In this document: in pieces, positions 46,575 to 55,558 of the stretch
How positions within the stretch are numbered: position 1 is the stretch's first letter
Layout: each line of letters starts with the position of its first letter
Assembly: GCA_028284395.1 (NCBI GenBank)
Contig: JANQRV010000117.1
Span: 1 to 58,810, forward strand
DNA: 58,810 bases
Reading direction: 5' to 3'
Source of the DNA: Saprospiraceae bacterium
GTDB lineage: Bacteria > Bacteroidota > Bacteroidia > Chitinophagales > Saprospiraceae
The notes under the pieces: model-generated
Databases searched by the model: none
The model's input: only the letters and a program-made list of their open reading frames with translations
Told to the model about the DNA's origin: nothing
Program-made: the position numbers and the translations under genes

Positions 46575-47795
46575 ATGTCCCCAAACGATGAGCTCGATCG
46601 GGCCGGTAGAAAATTTAAGAAAAAACCATCTTCTGGACTAAATTTTACCGTAGGCAACAATTATTTGTTGATCATCGGCATCGACAAGTATAAAAATGGG
46701 ATTCCTCGTTTGCGAAATGCTGTGAGCGACGCAAAACTGTTCAAGCAAACTTTGGTCGAACACTACCAATTCAGAGAGGAAGCGCCCTATCTGATCGAAC
46801 TTTATGATGAAGATGCTACTCGTGGAAACATCATACAGGCCTTTGATCAATTGATTTTATCGCTTAAAGAAGAGGATAGCCTGGTATTTTACTTTTCCGG
46901 GCATGGGGAATATCTGGAGCACATCACCACTGGATATTGGGTTCCTGTTGATGCTGTCAATGAGAAGAGATACACCTATCTTACAAACGATGAAGTTTTA
47001 AAGACCATCAAGAGTTTGAAATGTCGGCATGTATTCGGAGTAATTGATTCTTGTTTTTCCGGTTCTTTGTTCCGATCAATGGATAAGAAGAAAGTAACAC
47101 AAAGATACTTTTCAAAACCTTCTCGAATGATCGTTACTTCCGGTCAGCTGGAGGTTGTGGCCGACGGGGCGCTCGGAGACCAGAGTCCCTTTGCCAAAAA
47201 ACTGTTGTCGCAGCTAAAAAACAATATTTCGGATAGCCTAAGAGCTGCCAGGCTTTGTGAAGGAATCCTCGAAGATTTTGAATTCGACGATTCAAAACAG
47301 GTACCACAGTGGGGCCCTTTAATGAATGTTGGGCATGGCAATGGTCAGTTCGTTTTTTTAAGAAAGGATGCCGATTGGGAAAGTTTGGTGGTAAGAGAAG
47401 TCGAAGAACAACAATCTGCGGGGGGAGGAATTACTCGTCATGCTGATGCCGCGACTGGCGATTCGTCCAAAACTCCAACCGTGACACCACCAGCCGAGCC
47501 GGCAGAACTTGGCCCTGTACCGGATAATTTGCCAGACCTGAAGTTCTACCTGGAAGAACTGATTGCAGAAGAACGAATTTCTGATGTTTATGACATTCTC
47601 AAGAAAAAAATAACCAATCGGACACTGCGTGGAATTTTAATCAACCGCCATGGCGAATTCAGACGCAATAAGCGCAAGGAAGATGCCGGGACTGCCGATC
47701 CAAGAGACCTGAAAGTATCCTACGCTCAAATTCGTCAAGCCTTTTTGAGCGTAGTATCGAAATTGACCGATGGGGATATTAACATGAAAGCATAA
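46575..47795 (+). CDS. Caspase-like peptidase (C14) with C-terminal effector-associated-type domain
   Basis: The 406-residue protein has a caspase-fold peptidase at residues about 28-265: YLLIIGIDKYKNGIPRLRNA, catalytic His110 in LVFYFSGHGEYLEH, and catalytic Cys160 in VFGVIDSCFSGSLFR, followed by MIVTSGQLEVVADG. Residues about 275-318 are a Pro/Ala/Thr-rich linker, and 319-406 are a small helical domain that aligns without gaps (about 46 of 88 identical by hand) to the free-standing protein encoded next. The layout matches bacterial caspases that are recruited by effector-associated (EAD) adaptor domains in conflict systems. No signal peptide. First gene of a three-gene unit. Confidence 0.93.
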   Translation: MSPNDELDRAGRKFKKKPSSGLNFTVGNNYLLIIGIDKYKNGIPRLRNAVSDAKLFKQTLVEHYQFREEAPYLIELYDEDATRGNIIQAFDQLILSLKEEDSLVFYFSGHGEYLEHITTGYWVPVDAVNEKRYTYLTNDEVLKTIKSLKCRHVFGVIDSCFSGSLFRSMDKKKVTQRYFSKPSRMIVTSGQLEVVADGALGDQSPFAKKLLSQLKNNISDSLRAARLCEGILEDFEFDDSKQVPQWGPLMNVGHGNGQFVFLRKDADWESLVVREVEEQQSAGGGITRHADAATGDSSKTPTVTPPAEPAELGPVPDNLPDLKFYLEELIAEERISDVYDILKKKITNRTLRGILINRHGEFRRNKRKEDAGTADPRDLKVSYAQIRQAFLSVVSKLTDGDINMKA

Positions 47796-47817
47796 AATAC
47801 TTAAATTAGACAAGCCT

Positions 47818-48102
47818 ATGTCTGCACCGAAAACATTACCGGAATTGAAATTAGAATGGGAAGAAATGGTAGGGGAGGAGCGTATTCCGGAAGTATTTGA
47901 AATCCTGAGAAAGAAAGTTATCAACAATACGTACCGCACCACACTTTTTGTTCGGTATGGTGAATACAATAGCAATCAGAAAAAAGAAGCTTCGGGAACC
48001 GCAGATCCCCGAGATCTGGAGATTTCTTATGCGCAAATTCGCAATGCATTTCTGAATATCATACAAAGACTGACAGAGCGCGACGTCAAAATGGACGAAT
48101 AA
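47818..48102 (+). CDS. Stand-alone effector-associated-type adaptor domain
   Basis: The whole 94-residue protein is one domain, the same as the C-terminus of the caspase gene upstream (22 bases away). Shared features are LPxLK, GEERI/AEERI, ILxKK, and GTADPRDL followed by SYAQIRxAFL and LTxxD. The helical pattern and the conserved basic Arg/Tyr positions fit the EAD11-like effector-associated domains, which pair homotypically between proteins. That would allow it to bridge or cap the caspase. The stop overlaps the next start in TAATG, so the genes are translationally coupled. The domain number is my inference. Confidence 0.8.
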   Translation: MSAPKTLPELKLEWEEMVGEERIPEVFEILRKKVINNTYRTTLFVRYGEYNSNQKKEASGTADPRDLEISYAQIRNAFLNIIQRLTERDVKMDE

Positions 48103-49238
48103 TGGACCTCCGGGCAAAAATACAGGCCATTAGAATGCAGATCTCAATGCCGGATAAGGTATCGCGAGCCTTTTCCGATTTGGAAAAACTTTTGCGGAAG
48201 GAGTTTCCGGTATTGCTCACGTCTTTCATGACCCAGAAGGCCAGTTATCAAAAAAATGAACAAGAATTCCTGGATGGGGTCATTCGAATGGAGGATCACC
48301 GAATCGAATATCGCAAGGTCGTCAAAGCACTTAATCACCTCCTTGATCGAATTCTGGAAGCTGACAGGAAACTATCCATAGGTGATCTCCACAAAGGGAG
48401 TGATTTGTCCATTGTCAGTTGTGACCGAAAGGAGGTGTTGAAACAATTCAGCTTGAGCTTTGATCGAAAAGAAGAAGAGGGGCGCCGATCATTCTTTTAC
48501 TTGATCAGCGGGCAAAGATTCAGTCAAGCTGATAGCCTGGTAAAGAGATTGATCACCACCCTAAAAGAGGATAAAATCAGTGTTAAGTATACGGGTTTTG
48601 ACCAGATCTTGATTCGCGAAATCGACATCGGTCGTGGTGATAATCCCAAAGATGGGTATTACTTTTTTCGCAAAGCTTTCAATAAACAGATTCGCCCTCA
48701 GGTTAAAACCCTGGATACTTTTGCCAGAAATATAGATCGGCACTATCCTGCGTATCAAGGAGCCATTTATGTACCCTTTGCCTTTCGAATTAATTTCCAG
48801 GAGGAAAGTTGGACCAATGTCAAGCGATTAATCCAATGGATAGCGACGGAATTCGCAGTATTGAGAAATGAATCTAATCGGAAATTTGTTTTCTTTTTGA
48901 TCGTCCATTTGAAGGAGACCATCGGACGACGCAGAAATAGAAAGATATGGTTTTCCTCCGGGCGGCGCAAACCAGCACAAAAACTCTTCTTGGAGAAGCT
49001 TCAAACATTGGATGTTCCCGATCTGGGGATAACTGTATTACCGCCGTTGTCCCGAGTTAGTCTGGCAGACCTGGATGACTGGTATCGACATTACGAACCC
49101 AACGAAGCACTTCGAGTCCAAAAATTAGAACAATTGGTCAAAAGCCTGGGTGGTGGTAATCAATGGGATATGTCCTACGTCGAAATGGAGTTGGCACGAG
49201 TGGTTTCCGAATTTCGGGAACGAAAATTTGGGATTTAA
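48102..49238 (+). CDS. Probable effector-associated domain fused to an inactive STAND-like module
   Basis: The 378-residue protein has a helical N-terminal domain (about 8-88) that shares the EAD-like pattern of its neighbours (RAFSDLEKLL, ASYQKNEQEFLDG, IEYRKVVKALNHLLDRIL). Residues about 105-330 resemble a STAND ATPase: CDRKEVLKQFSLSF, a strand-loop-helix FFYLISGQRFSQADSLVKRL where a P-loop would be but without GxxxxGK[ST], a strand FVFFLIVHLKE without the Walker B acid pair, and VLPPLSRVSLADLDDWYRHY. This is what is expected of a non-hydrolysing, iSTAND-like sensor. The assignment is inference from pattern; it could be a new family. Confidence 0.6.
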   Translation: MDLRAKIQAIRMQISMPDKVSRAFSDLEKLLRKEFPVLLTSFMTQKASYQKNEQEFLDGVIRMEDHRIEYRKVVKALNHLLDRILEADRKLSIGDLHKGSDLSIVSCDRKEVLKQFSLSFDRKEEEGRRSFFYLISGQRFSQADSLVKRLITTLKEDKISVKYTGFDQILIREIDIGRGDNPKDGYYFFRKAFNKQIRPQVKTLDTFARNIDRHYPAYQGAIYVPFAFRINFQEESWTNVKRLIQWIATEFAVLRNESNRKFVFFLIVHLKETIGRRRNRKIWFSSGRRKPAQKLFLEKLQTLDVPDLGITVLPPLSRVSLADLDDWYRHYEPNEALRVQKLEQLVKSLGGGNQWDMSYVEMELARVVSEFRERKFGI

Positions 49239-49536
49239 TTGGACCAGATTAGACCGGACGGAGTTTATAGATTTAGTCTGAAACCCAACCTTCCCCACCA
49301 GGAGTAAAATTCCTGTTGTTTGATACGATCGCGATTTCCTAGGTAGAATTTGATCGGCGAATTGCGCCAGGTTCCTGGAAATGACTGATGGTTCCTAATA
49401 GAAAATTAACGTTTTAAGATTTGCCTAAACAATGTTTTATTTAATTTTTGATGGGCTTTCAGAAAAGAAGATTAAGTTTTTATGAATGCTTTCTTTCGGC
49501 GTGGTTGCCTTCATTCAATAGTATAAAAGAGCGGTT
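49239..49536. other. Intergenic region after the caspase unit
   Basis: This 298-base gap has no gene. It holds a hairpin at 49299-49315 (CAGGAGT and ATTCCTG around AAA) followed by TTGTTTG, a candidate terminator for the three-gene unit, and a palindrome CCAGGTTCCTGG at 49367-49378. The remainder is AT-rich leader of the DUF2306 gene. Confidence 0.4.
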
Positions 49537-50157
49537 ATGATTCTGAAAAGGGTTCTCTGGTATGTATTTGCCGGCTTAAGCATTGCAATTGGTTTGTATC
49601 CGATCGGCTATTTTTTCATAGATAGCGATGCAGGTTTACTCAGTACCAAAGATGCTCTTTTATTGAGTAGTGTTTTCTGGAATATTGGTTTTTACGTGCA
49701 TATTTCAATGGGCGGCTTAGCGCTACTAGTCGGTTGGATTCAATTCAGTGTGCAATTTCGAAATAAAAACCTGTCGTTGCACCGTAGCATTGGCAAAGTT
49801 TATATTTTTTCCGTGTTTTTAGCAGCTATTGCCGGAGCTTGTATTGGCTTTTTTGCAACGGGAGGACCAATTGCAGCTACTGGTTTTGTTTCGTTAGGGG
49901 TCATATGGTTTGTTACCACGATTAGTGCCTATCAGTCAGCAAGAACTGGGCATATAAGACACCATCAAAAAATGATGATCTATAGCTATGCAGCCTGTTT
50001 TGCTGCCGTTACCCTGAGGCTTTGGTTACCACTTCTTAGCAACCTGATGGGAGGTTTTATACCCGCTTATCGGATGGTGGCATGGCTTTGCTGGGTGCCC
50101 AATCTGGTGGTTGCTTACGCCTTGGTGAAGAAGCTAGATCGAAAAGCTATTGCTTGA
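49537..50157 (+). CDS. DUF2306 membrane protein
   Basis: The 206-residue protein has about six membrane helices. Characteristic DUF2306 features are the first-loop Ser/His region (FYVHISMGGLALLVGWIQF), SLHRSIGKVYIFSVFLAA, and the paired histidines ARTGHIRHHQKMMIYSYA before a further helix. His residues in adjacent helices suggest a possible haem or metal site, which is inference. Function unknown. It converges with the creatininase-family gene. Confidence 0.85.
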   Translation: MILKRVLWYVFAGLSIAIGLYPIGYFFIDSDAGLLSTKDALLLSSVFWNIGFYVHISMGGLALLVGWIQFSVQFRNKNLSLHRSIGKVYIFSVFLAAIAGACIGFFATGGPIAATGFVSLGVIWFVTTISAYQSARTGHIRHHQKMMIYSYAACFAAVTLRLWLPLLSNLMGGFIPAYRMVAWLCWVPNLVVAYALVKKLDRKAIA

Positions 50158-50169
50158 ATTCCAACACCC

Positions 50170-50964
50170 CTAGCGTATGGGTAATTCCTTGAAGGTGGTC
50201 TCAATGTCTTGCATTAAATCGATGACGGACTGTACTCCCCATTGTAGAAACTGCTCGCCTTTCTCCGCAGTGGCTTTGGTAGCGTCGCCCCATGTTCCAG
50301 ATTTCGTCATGGAGTATACGCTTCGGGGAGCGGAAAAGAAAAAAGCAGTGTGAAGTGCTGGAGACTTTGTTTTGGTCTCCGGGAAATTGGGAAATTCAGC
50401 GTTTAAGTATTCACGATCGATTAGATCAGGTCGGATTGCCAAGATCATGGATACTTCTCCCTCTCCGGCGTGCAGCCCTCGCCCGTCTTCGTACATCTTT
50501 GACCAACGGTCGGCTGGGATGCCATCCCAGTAGTTGAATGGGAACGCTTTTGCTCCTTCCGGTAGTTGATCTGCAACTTGAGCACAAGCATAAGCAATAG
50601 CGTAAGTATTGTCATAGTGACCATTCAGGAATACAATGCGCTTAAACCCGGCTCTGGCAAATGAGATTGCCAGATCACGAATGGTGGCCATAAAGGTATC
50701 GATGGACAAGCTGAACTCGCAAGCAAACCCTCGGTGCGGATAAGATAACGTATAGGGAAGCGCTGGCGCGACCAATGCATCCTTTTGTTTCTCGGCAACT
50801 CTTTTGGCAATTTCCTGCGGGATGAGCACACCAGTGCTCACAGGTGAATGTGGTCCCTGTTGTTCCGTAGCGCCAACTGGAATAAAAACCGTATGGTGTT
50901 TCGTCAGAAACAATTCCAGCTCGCGATTGGTGATATCGGCAAGAAATACTGATTTGGGATCCAT
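50170..50964 (-). CDS. Creatininase-family protein with altered metal ligands
   Basis: The 264-residue protein has the creatininase-family fold: FIPVGATEQQGPHSP at the first metal motif, FLNGHYDNTYA, and the HAGEGEVSMIL segment. In canonical members the first motif is EQHGPHLP...TD, which supplies two metal ligands. Here the His is Gln (EQQ) and the Asp is Gly (STG), so the two-metal site is incomplete although the Glu in HAGE is kept. It may bind one metal, act on another substrate or be inactive. Family members include amide hydrolases such as creatininase and FAPy deformylase. It sits next to the ECF sigma gene but is divergent from it. Confidence 0.8.
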   Translation of the reverse strand: MDPKSVFLADITNRELELFLTKHHTVFIPVGATEQQGPHSPVSTGVLIPQEIAKRVAEKQKDALVAPALPYTLSYPHRGFACEFSLSIDTFMATIRDLAISFARAGFKRIVFLNGHYDNTYAIAYACAQVADQLPEGAKAFPFNYWDGIPADRWSKMYEDGRGLHAGEGEVSMILAIRPDLIDREYLNAEFPNFPETKTKSPALHTAFFFSAPRSVYSMTKSGTWGDATKATAEKGEQFLQWGVQSVIDLMQDIETTFKELPIR

Positions 50965-51076
50965 TTTTTCTGTTTTATGTGGCTTTACCTACTTTTTCGC
51001 AAAAAAGTAAAAAAATATAAAAAAAGTGTGATTTTCTTCCAATCTCGCTCACTAATACAGTGTAACTAACGACTCC

Positions 51077-51565
51077 ATGCAGCGGAACCGAGAATTTATC
51101 AGAGTTGTGAAAGAAAACGAAGGAATGATTTTGAAGATCGTAAAGGTCTATACTGCCGATCTTGAACAACAAAAAGATCTGTATCAGGAAATCGTCTATC
51201 AGTTGTGGAAAAGTTTTTCATCCTATCGGGGGGAAGCGAAGATTAGCACTTGGATATATCGCATCGCTCTCAACTGTTCATATACACATCTTCAAAGCAT
51301 CAGAAGAAGAGGCACTTCCTTGCCGTTGGATTTCGATCTCATTGATCAGCCCGATGAACACGGTCAACTCATAGAGGAACAAATGGAACGGTTGTACTGC
51401 ATTATTAGAAAATTAAACCCGATAGATAAAGGGATCATATTACTTTCTTTAGAAGGTTTGAACTATGATGAGATTGCCTCTATTACCGGATTTAGCGAAT
51501 CAAACGTCGGTACAAGACTCAACCGGATTCGGAAAAAACTCAAAACTCAAATTAAAAATGTGTGA
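51077..51565 (+). CDS. ECF-type RNA polymerase sigma factor
   Basis: The 162-residue protein has sigma region 2 (DLYQEIVYQLWKSFSSYRG, KISTWIYRIALNCSYTHL) and region 4 (LSLEGLNYDEIASITGFSES, NVGTRLNRIRKKL), joined by a short linker. It belongs to the extracytoplasmic-function class. The gene downstream, 3 bases away, encodes a membrane protein that is probably its partner or anti-sigma factor. Target promoters are unknown. Confidence 0.92.
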   Translation: MQRNREFIRVVKENEGMILKIVKVYTADLEQQKDLYQEIVYQLWKSFSSYRGEAKISTWIYRIALNCSYTHLQSIRRRGTSLPLDFDLIDQPDEHGQLIEEQMERLYCIIRKLNPIDKGIILLSLEGLNYDEIASITGFSESNVGTRLNRIRKKLKTQIKNV

Positions 51566-51568
51566 GCA

Positions 51569-52180
51569 ATGGAATTGGATGAAATGAAAAGAATTTGGGC
51601 GGAAATGAGCCAACAATTGGAAAAACAAAAATTATTAACCGATAAACTCATTCTTGATATGATAAGAGAAAAGTACCAAAATCGTTTTCGTGCCATGGCA
51701 ACGCGCGAAACTATTGGATCTGCCATTTGCGTGATCGCGGCGATCGTTTTTCTTTGTAATTTTGAGAAATACGATACCTGGTATTTAGTTGTCAGTGCTG
51801 TTTTTACCGTGTCTTATCTTCTTTTGATCCCCTTTTTCGCCTTGAGATCAATTTACCGAATGCAAAACATTGATGTTTCCAGTAAGAATTACCGTGAAAC
51901 TATGATCAATTTTACCAGACTCAGGAAACAATTTGACATAGTAACGAAAATGGGAATTGGCCTTAATTTTGTCCTCCTTTTTACGGTCATGCTGTTGACC
52001 ATTAGAGTTTCGAGCGACGATAATTTACTGGAAAAAAGCCGGGTCTGGGTCTGGCTTTTTCCCGCGGGAGTCATTTTTCTGATATTGTTTAGCCGCTGGG
52101 GTTATCGTTGTTATTCAAATGTGACCGCTTCTGCCGAAAATATCCTGAGGGAACTCGAGCGGGAAAAGGTCACTGAATAG
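51569..52180 (+). CDS. Membrane protein coupled to the ECF sigma factor (putative anti-sigma)
   Basis: The 203-residue protein begins with a charged cytoplasmic helix (MELDEMKRIWAEMSQQLEKQ) followed by four membrane helices at about 46-64, 70-88, 128-146 and 155-175, and a short cytoplasmic tail. This N-terminus is typical of Bacteroidota proteins encoded after a sigma factor, in place of a classical zinc anti-sigma domain. Control of the sigma factor is inferred from the 3-base gap. Confidence 0.7.
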   Translation: MELDEMKRIWAEMSQQLEKQKLLTDKLILDMIREKYQNRFRAMATRETIGSAICVIAAIVFLCNFEKYDTWYLVVSAVFTVSYLLLIPFFALRSIYRMQNIDVSSKNYRETMINFTRLRKQFDIVTKMGIGLNFVLLFTVMLLTIRVSSDDNLLEKSRVWVWLFPAGVIFLILFSRWGYRCYSNVTASAENILRELEREKVTE

Positions 52181-52208
52181 AATGGTTCAGTGTCCTGCCT
52201 CTAAAACA

Positions 52209-53099
52209 CTACATCTCTTTAATAAGGTTTGGATGGTCAGTTATGATACCATCCACACCCATCTTTTTCAGACGACGCATCGCTGCCAAGTCGTTCACCG
52301 TCCAAGGAATAACCTTCATTCCAATATCGTGGGCTTTTTTGACCATTTTGCCACTAACCAATCGGGAATTAGGACTGTAGATTTCCGGTTGATAGCCAAG
52401 TTCCCTCAAATTTTTATCCAGTCCTTTTAAATTGGCAATTAAGTAAGCGGTGGTTATCGAGTTATCAATTTTTCTGACCGCTTGCAGAGACCTGGGATCA
52501 AAAGATTGAATACACGTTTTTTCTTCAATTTCAAGTGCCTTAATCTGATCAATCAACAATTGGGCGAAAAGTACAGGTTCCGGAGTTTTATTATTATCCC
52601 AATCGGGGCGACTTTTAATTTCTATATTGAAAAACGGGACTTCTCTGTTGTTCATTTTACAGTAATCCTTTACGGCGGCGACTACGTTAGCTAAAACCGG
52701 TTTTACTACCGGGGTGGGAACCTGATCTGGAAAGTCTTTGTGTCCTCGCTTACCACAATCATATTGAGCAATATCGGCATACGCCATCTTGAAAATGACC
52801 AGGTTGTCTTCTTCTGATTCGATGACCGGCTTGCCTTCGGGAGTTGAACAAATCGTGGAGGAAAGCCAGGGTTCGTGCGAAACGACTACCTGACTATCTT
52901 TGGAAATAACTACATCGAGCTCTAATGTTTGAATGGGGTATTCCAATGCCTTTAGAAAGGAAGGTATAGAGTTTTCTGGCATAAGTCCTCTGGCACCCCG
53001 ATGGCCCTGCCAATCAAAGGAGTTGGTAAGAGGTTGTCCTTCTGGTGACCCGGCACAAGCAGTTAACCCTAAAATACAGCATAAAAAGAGTTGTCTCAT
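52209..53099 (-). CDS. Glycerophosphodiester phosphodiesterase lipoprotein
   Basis: The 296-residue protein has a lipoprotein signal (MRQLFLCCILGLTAC, Cys15) and a GDPD domain: WQGHRGARGLMPENSIPSFL with the catalytic His-Arg and Glu-Asn, IQTLELDVVISKDSQVVVSH, FFNIEIKSRP, and a C-terminal IPWTVNDLAAMRRLKKMGVDGIITDHP. GDPDs hydrolyse glycerophosphodiesters to glycerol-3-phosphate and an alcohol, here in the periplasm or outer membrane. The glycerol-3-phosphate could feed glpD. It converges with the sigma operon's membrane gene. Confidence 0.93.
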   Translation of the reverse strand: MRQLFLCCILGLTACAGSPEGQPLTNSFDWQGHRGARGLMPENSIPSFLKALEYPIQTLELDVVISKDSQVVVSHEPWLSSTICSTPEGKPVIESEEDNLVIFKMAYADIAQYDCGKRGHKDFPDQVPTPVVKPVLANVVAAVKDYCKMNNREVPFFNIEIKSRPDWDNNKTPEPVLFAQLLIDQIKALEIEEKTCIQSFDPRSLQAVRKIDNSITTAYLIANLKGLDKNLRELGYQPEIYSPNSRLVSGKMVKKAHDIGMKVIPWTVNDLAAMRRLKKMGVDGIITDHPNLIKEM

Positions 53100-53260
53100 G
53101 AAAGTGATGACTTTTAAATGGATGGATCAAAGAATGAATACTTACCTTAAACAGACCATAAAGCAAATGTATTCTGAATCGACCGTAAAGTTTTATTTAC
53201 ATTAATTTTAAGCAATTGTTAATTTAGGTCTTATTTTCCCGAAAAAGTAAAAATTAATCG

Positions 53261-53803
53261 ATGGAAGATTTATTCAACCTGAAAAAGAAAGTTAGACAAT
53301 ATCAATCGGTGCTGGAGAATACTTTAAAGTACCGGGAAGCGTGGAAAACGAATTTGAGAGACCAGTTGGTTAACGCCTTGCAAGAAATGATCAATGAAAC
53401 CGAATTGGATGCAGAAGTGACGATCAAGGAAGGGTTAGAGAATTTAGAGGCAGTTGTTTTAACCCTTGGCGAAACGAAGAGTGGTATTTACGAGACTATT
53501 AACGAAGATGTGAAGAGACACCTCATTAAGCACAATGGTTCTTTGATCTACCAACAATTGTTCAATGGTAAAGTGATTGTCTTGATCAATTATCCCTCCA
53601 TCGAAGGTTACGGACAACCAAGACCTCCAAAGACCATTGCCATTTATCGTCCAGAAGAGATTAAACCACCGTTTTTGGTTAGGCACATGGAAGAATTTAT
53701 GGGAGAAGTTACCCTTTGGGAGGATTACGATGATGACGAACCGGGTCAAAAGATAGGATTTCAGCTGAATTTCCCACGTGAAGAATTGATGACCAGCGAA
53801 TAA
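53261..53803 (+). CDS. Soluble protein of unknown function
   Basis: The 180-residue protein has a helical N-terminus (MEDLFNLKKKVRQYQSVLEN), a mixed alpha/beta middle with AVVLTLGETKSGIYE and KVIVLINYPSIEGYGQPRPP, and an acidic end (WEDYDDDEPG). There is no signal peptide or membrane segment. I recognise no named family. It is on the same strand as the YeiH-like gene 51 bases downstream, so the two may share a transcript. Confidence 0.65.
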   Translation: MEDLFNLKKKVRQYQSVLENTLKYREAWKTNLRDQLVNALQEMINETELDAEVTIKEGLENLEAVVLTLGETKSGIYETINEDVKRHLIKHNGSLIYQQLFNGKVIVLINYPSIEGYGQPRPPKTIAIYRPEEIKPPFLVRHMEEFMGEVTLWEDYDDDEPGQKIGFQLNFPREELMTSE

Positions 53804-53854
53804 TAGTTGGAAACAGCTGGGTTACAGAAATATATTTGACAAAAAAACGAAACG

Positions 53855-55552
53855 ATGCCAAAGAGCGAACTATTAAGCAAGGAAGACTACTGGGCAATAT
53901 GGATTGGTGCATTGATCCTTTTGTTAGGCCTGGTCATGTTTTTTGTCAATCCGCCAACGGAGACGTCAGGAGATTACACGATCCTGCAACAGCGATTGGA
54001 AATGGAGGAAACTCGAGCTCCATATAAGACCATGCTTTGGTATCAAATCAATGATGAGCAACGCAACATCAAGGCCAGTAACCAGCCAATTGGTAAATTA
54101 CTGAGGAAACTTACTGGCAAACCAGGTACCTGGACTGAAAACCCACTAAAATCTTTTGTGGTAACGGAGAAGATGGCAGCAGTTGAAAGAGCAAAAGCGG
54201 AGCCGGCCTATGAGAGCGCCCTTTCTATTGCTAAAGATGCGGAAAGTACTGCTATTTTATCGGAACGGTTTGCCGCGGATAAGAACTACGAGGATGCTAC
54301 CATGAATAATGTTGCTAGTGCTGCCATCGAAGAATGGCACCAACAGAAGGAAAAAGTCTCAAAATTAGAGGCTAAACTGAAAACTAAGGCCGCCAATAAA
54401 TTGCCATATTTAGTTTTCTGGTTTTTAATTTTGGCCGTCCTCTTTGGGATTGGGCTCCAGGTGATGGGAACCCCATTTAAACACTTTGCGTCCGGTTTTA
54501 CAATTGTTTTTTTGATTGGTGTTTTAGCATATTTCATCGCCGGGCAATCCGATATAAAGGCAATGGGACTGGGATATGCACTTTGGGCGATCGTATTGGG
54601 GTTGTTGGTTAGCAATACCATCGGAATACCCGAATGGTTGAAGCCGGCCTTAGCAACCGAATTCTACATCAAAACTGGATTGGTTTTATTAGGAGCAGAA
54701 ATCCTTATGGGGAAGATATTAGCTATTGGCCTACCAGGGCTTTTTGTAGCTTGGGTGGTCACACCGGTTGTATTGGTTACCACTTTTTGGTTTGGGCAGA
54801 AGGTCCTGAAGATTTCCTCCAAAACACTGAATATGACTATTTCCGCGGACATGTCGGTTTGTGGCGTTTCGGCTGCTGTTGCAACCGCTGCCGCCTGTAA
54901 GGCGAGCAAGGAGGAATTGACCCTGGCAGTGGGCTTATCGATGATCTTTACTTCTGTAATGATGGTCGTAATGCCTCTTTTCATCAACTGGGTAGGCATA
55001 CCTGAAATCTTGGGCGGTGCTTGGATGGGAGGGACTATTGATGCCACTGGGGCCGTAGTGGCGGCTGGGGCCTTTCTTGGAGATAAGGCTTTGAATGTTG
55101 CGGCGACCATCAAAATGATCCAAAATGTATTGATTGGCGTAATTGCTTTTGGAGTGGCTTTTTACTTTGCCACCAAGGTAGAACGCCAAGAAAATGTAGC
55201 GATCGGCAAAGCAGAGATTTGGCGGCGGTTCCCAAAGTTTATTCTTGGATTCATCGGGGCTTCTATTTTGTTTTCAGTAATCTATAGCATTCTTGGGCCA
55301 GGCCAGGCTTATTCCATGATTGACCAGGGAGTCATTGGTGGGTTTACTAAGAACGTTCGTGGCTGGTTGTTTTGCCTCGCCTTTGTAAGTATTGGCCTGT
55401 CCACTAATTTTAAAAGTCTACGTAAGCACTTTGTCGGAGGAAAACCACTTATTCTCTATTTGTGTGGACAGCTTTTCAACTTGGCGCTGACTCTATTGAT
55501 GGCCTATATCATGTTTTACCTGGTATTTCCTGGAATTACGGCGAATATCTGA
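53855..55552 (+). CDS. YeiH/UPF0324-type transporter with extra N-terminal region
   Basis: The C-terminal part, from about residue 185 of 565, is the UPF0324 family, annotated as putative sulfate exporters: FYIKTGLVLLGAEILMGKIL, TLNMTISADMSVCGVSAAVA, LGGAWMGGTIDATGAVVAAG, and several more membrane helices. Before it lie a lone helix (about 15-32) and about 140 residues of charged, helical and probably extracytoplasmic sequence (KMAAVERAKAEPAYESALS). Usual family members are about 340-430 residues, so the extra region is notable. Downstream genes follow after 6 bases. Confidence 0.85.
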   Translation: MPKSELLSKEDYWAIWIGALILLLGLVMFFVNPPTETSGDYTILQQRLEMEETRAPYKTMLWYQINDEQRNIKASNQPIGKLLRKLTGKPGTWTENPLKSFVVTEKMAAVERAKAEPAYESALSIAKDAESTAILSERFAADKNYEDATMNNVASAAIEEWHQQKEKVSKLEAKLKTKAANKLPYLVFWFLILAVLFGIGLQVMGTPFKHFASGFTIVFLIGVLAYFIAGQSDIKAMGLGYALWAIVLGLLVSNTIGIPEWLKPALATEFYIKTGLVLLGAEILMGKILAIGLPGLFVAWVVTPVVLVTTFWFGQKVLKISSKTLNMTISADMSVCGVSAAVATAAACKASKEELTLAVGLSMIFTSVMMVVMPLFINWVGIPEILGGAWMGGTIDATGAVVAAGAFLGDKALNVAATIKMIQNVLIGVIAFGVAFYFATKVERQENVAIGKAEIWRRFPKFILGFIGASILFSVIYSILGPGQAYSMIDQGVIGGFTKNVRGWLFCLAFVSIGLSTNFKSLRKHFVGGKPLILYLCGQLFNLALTLLMAYIMFYLVFPGITANI

Positions 55553-55558
55553 TGAACT

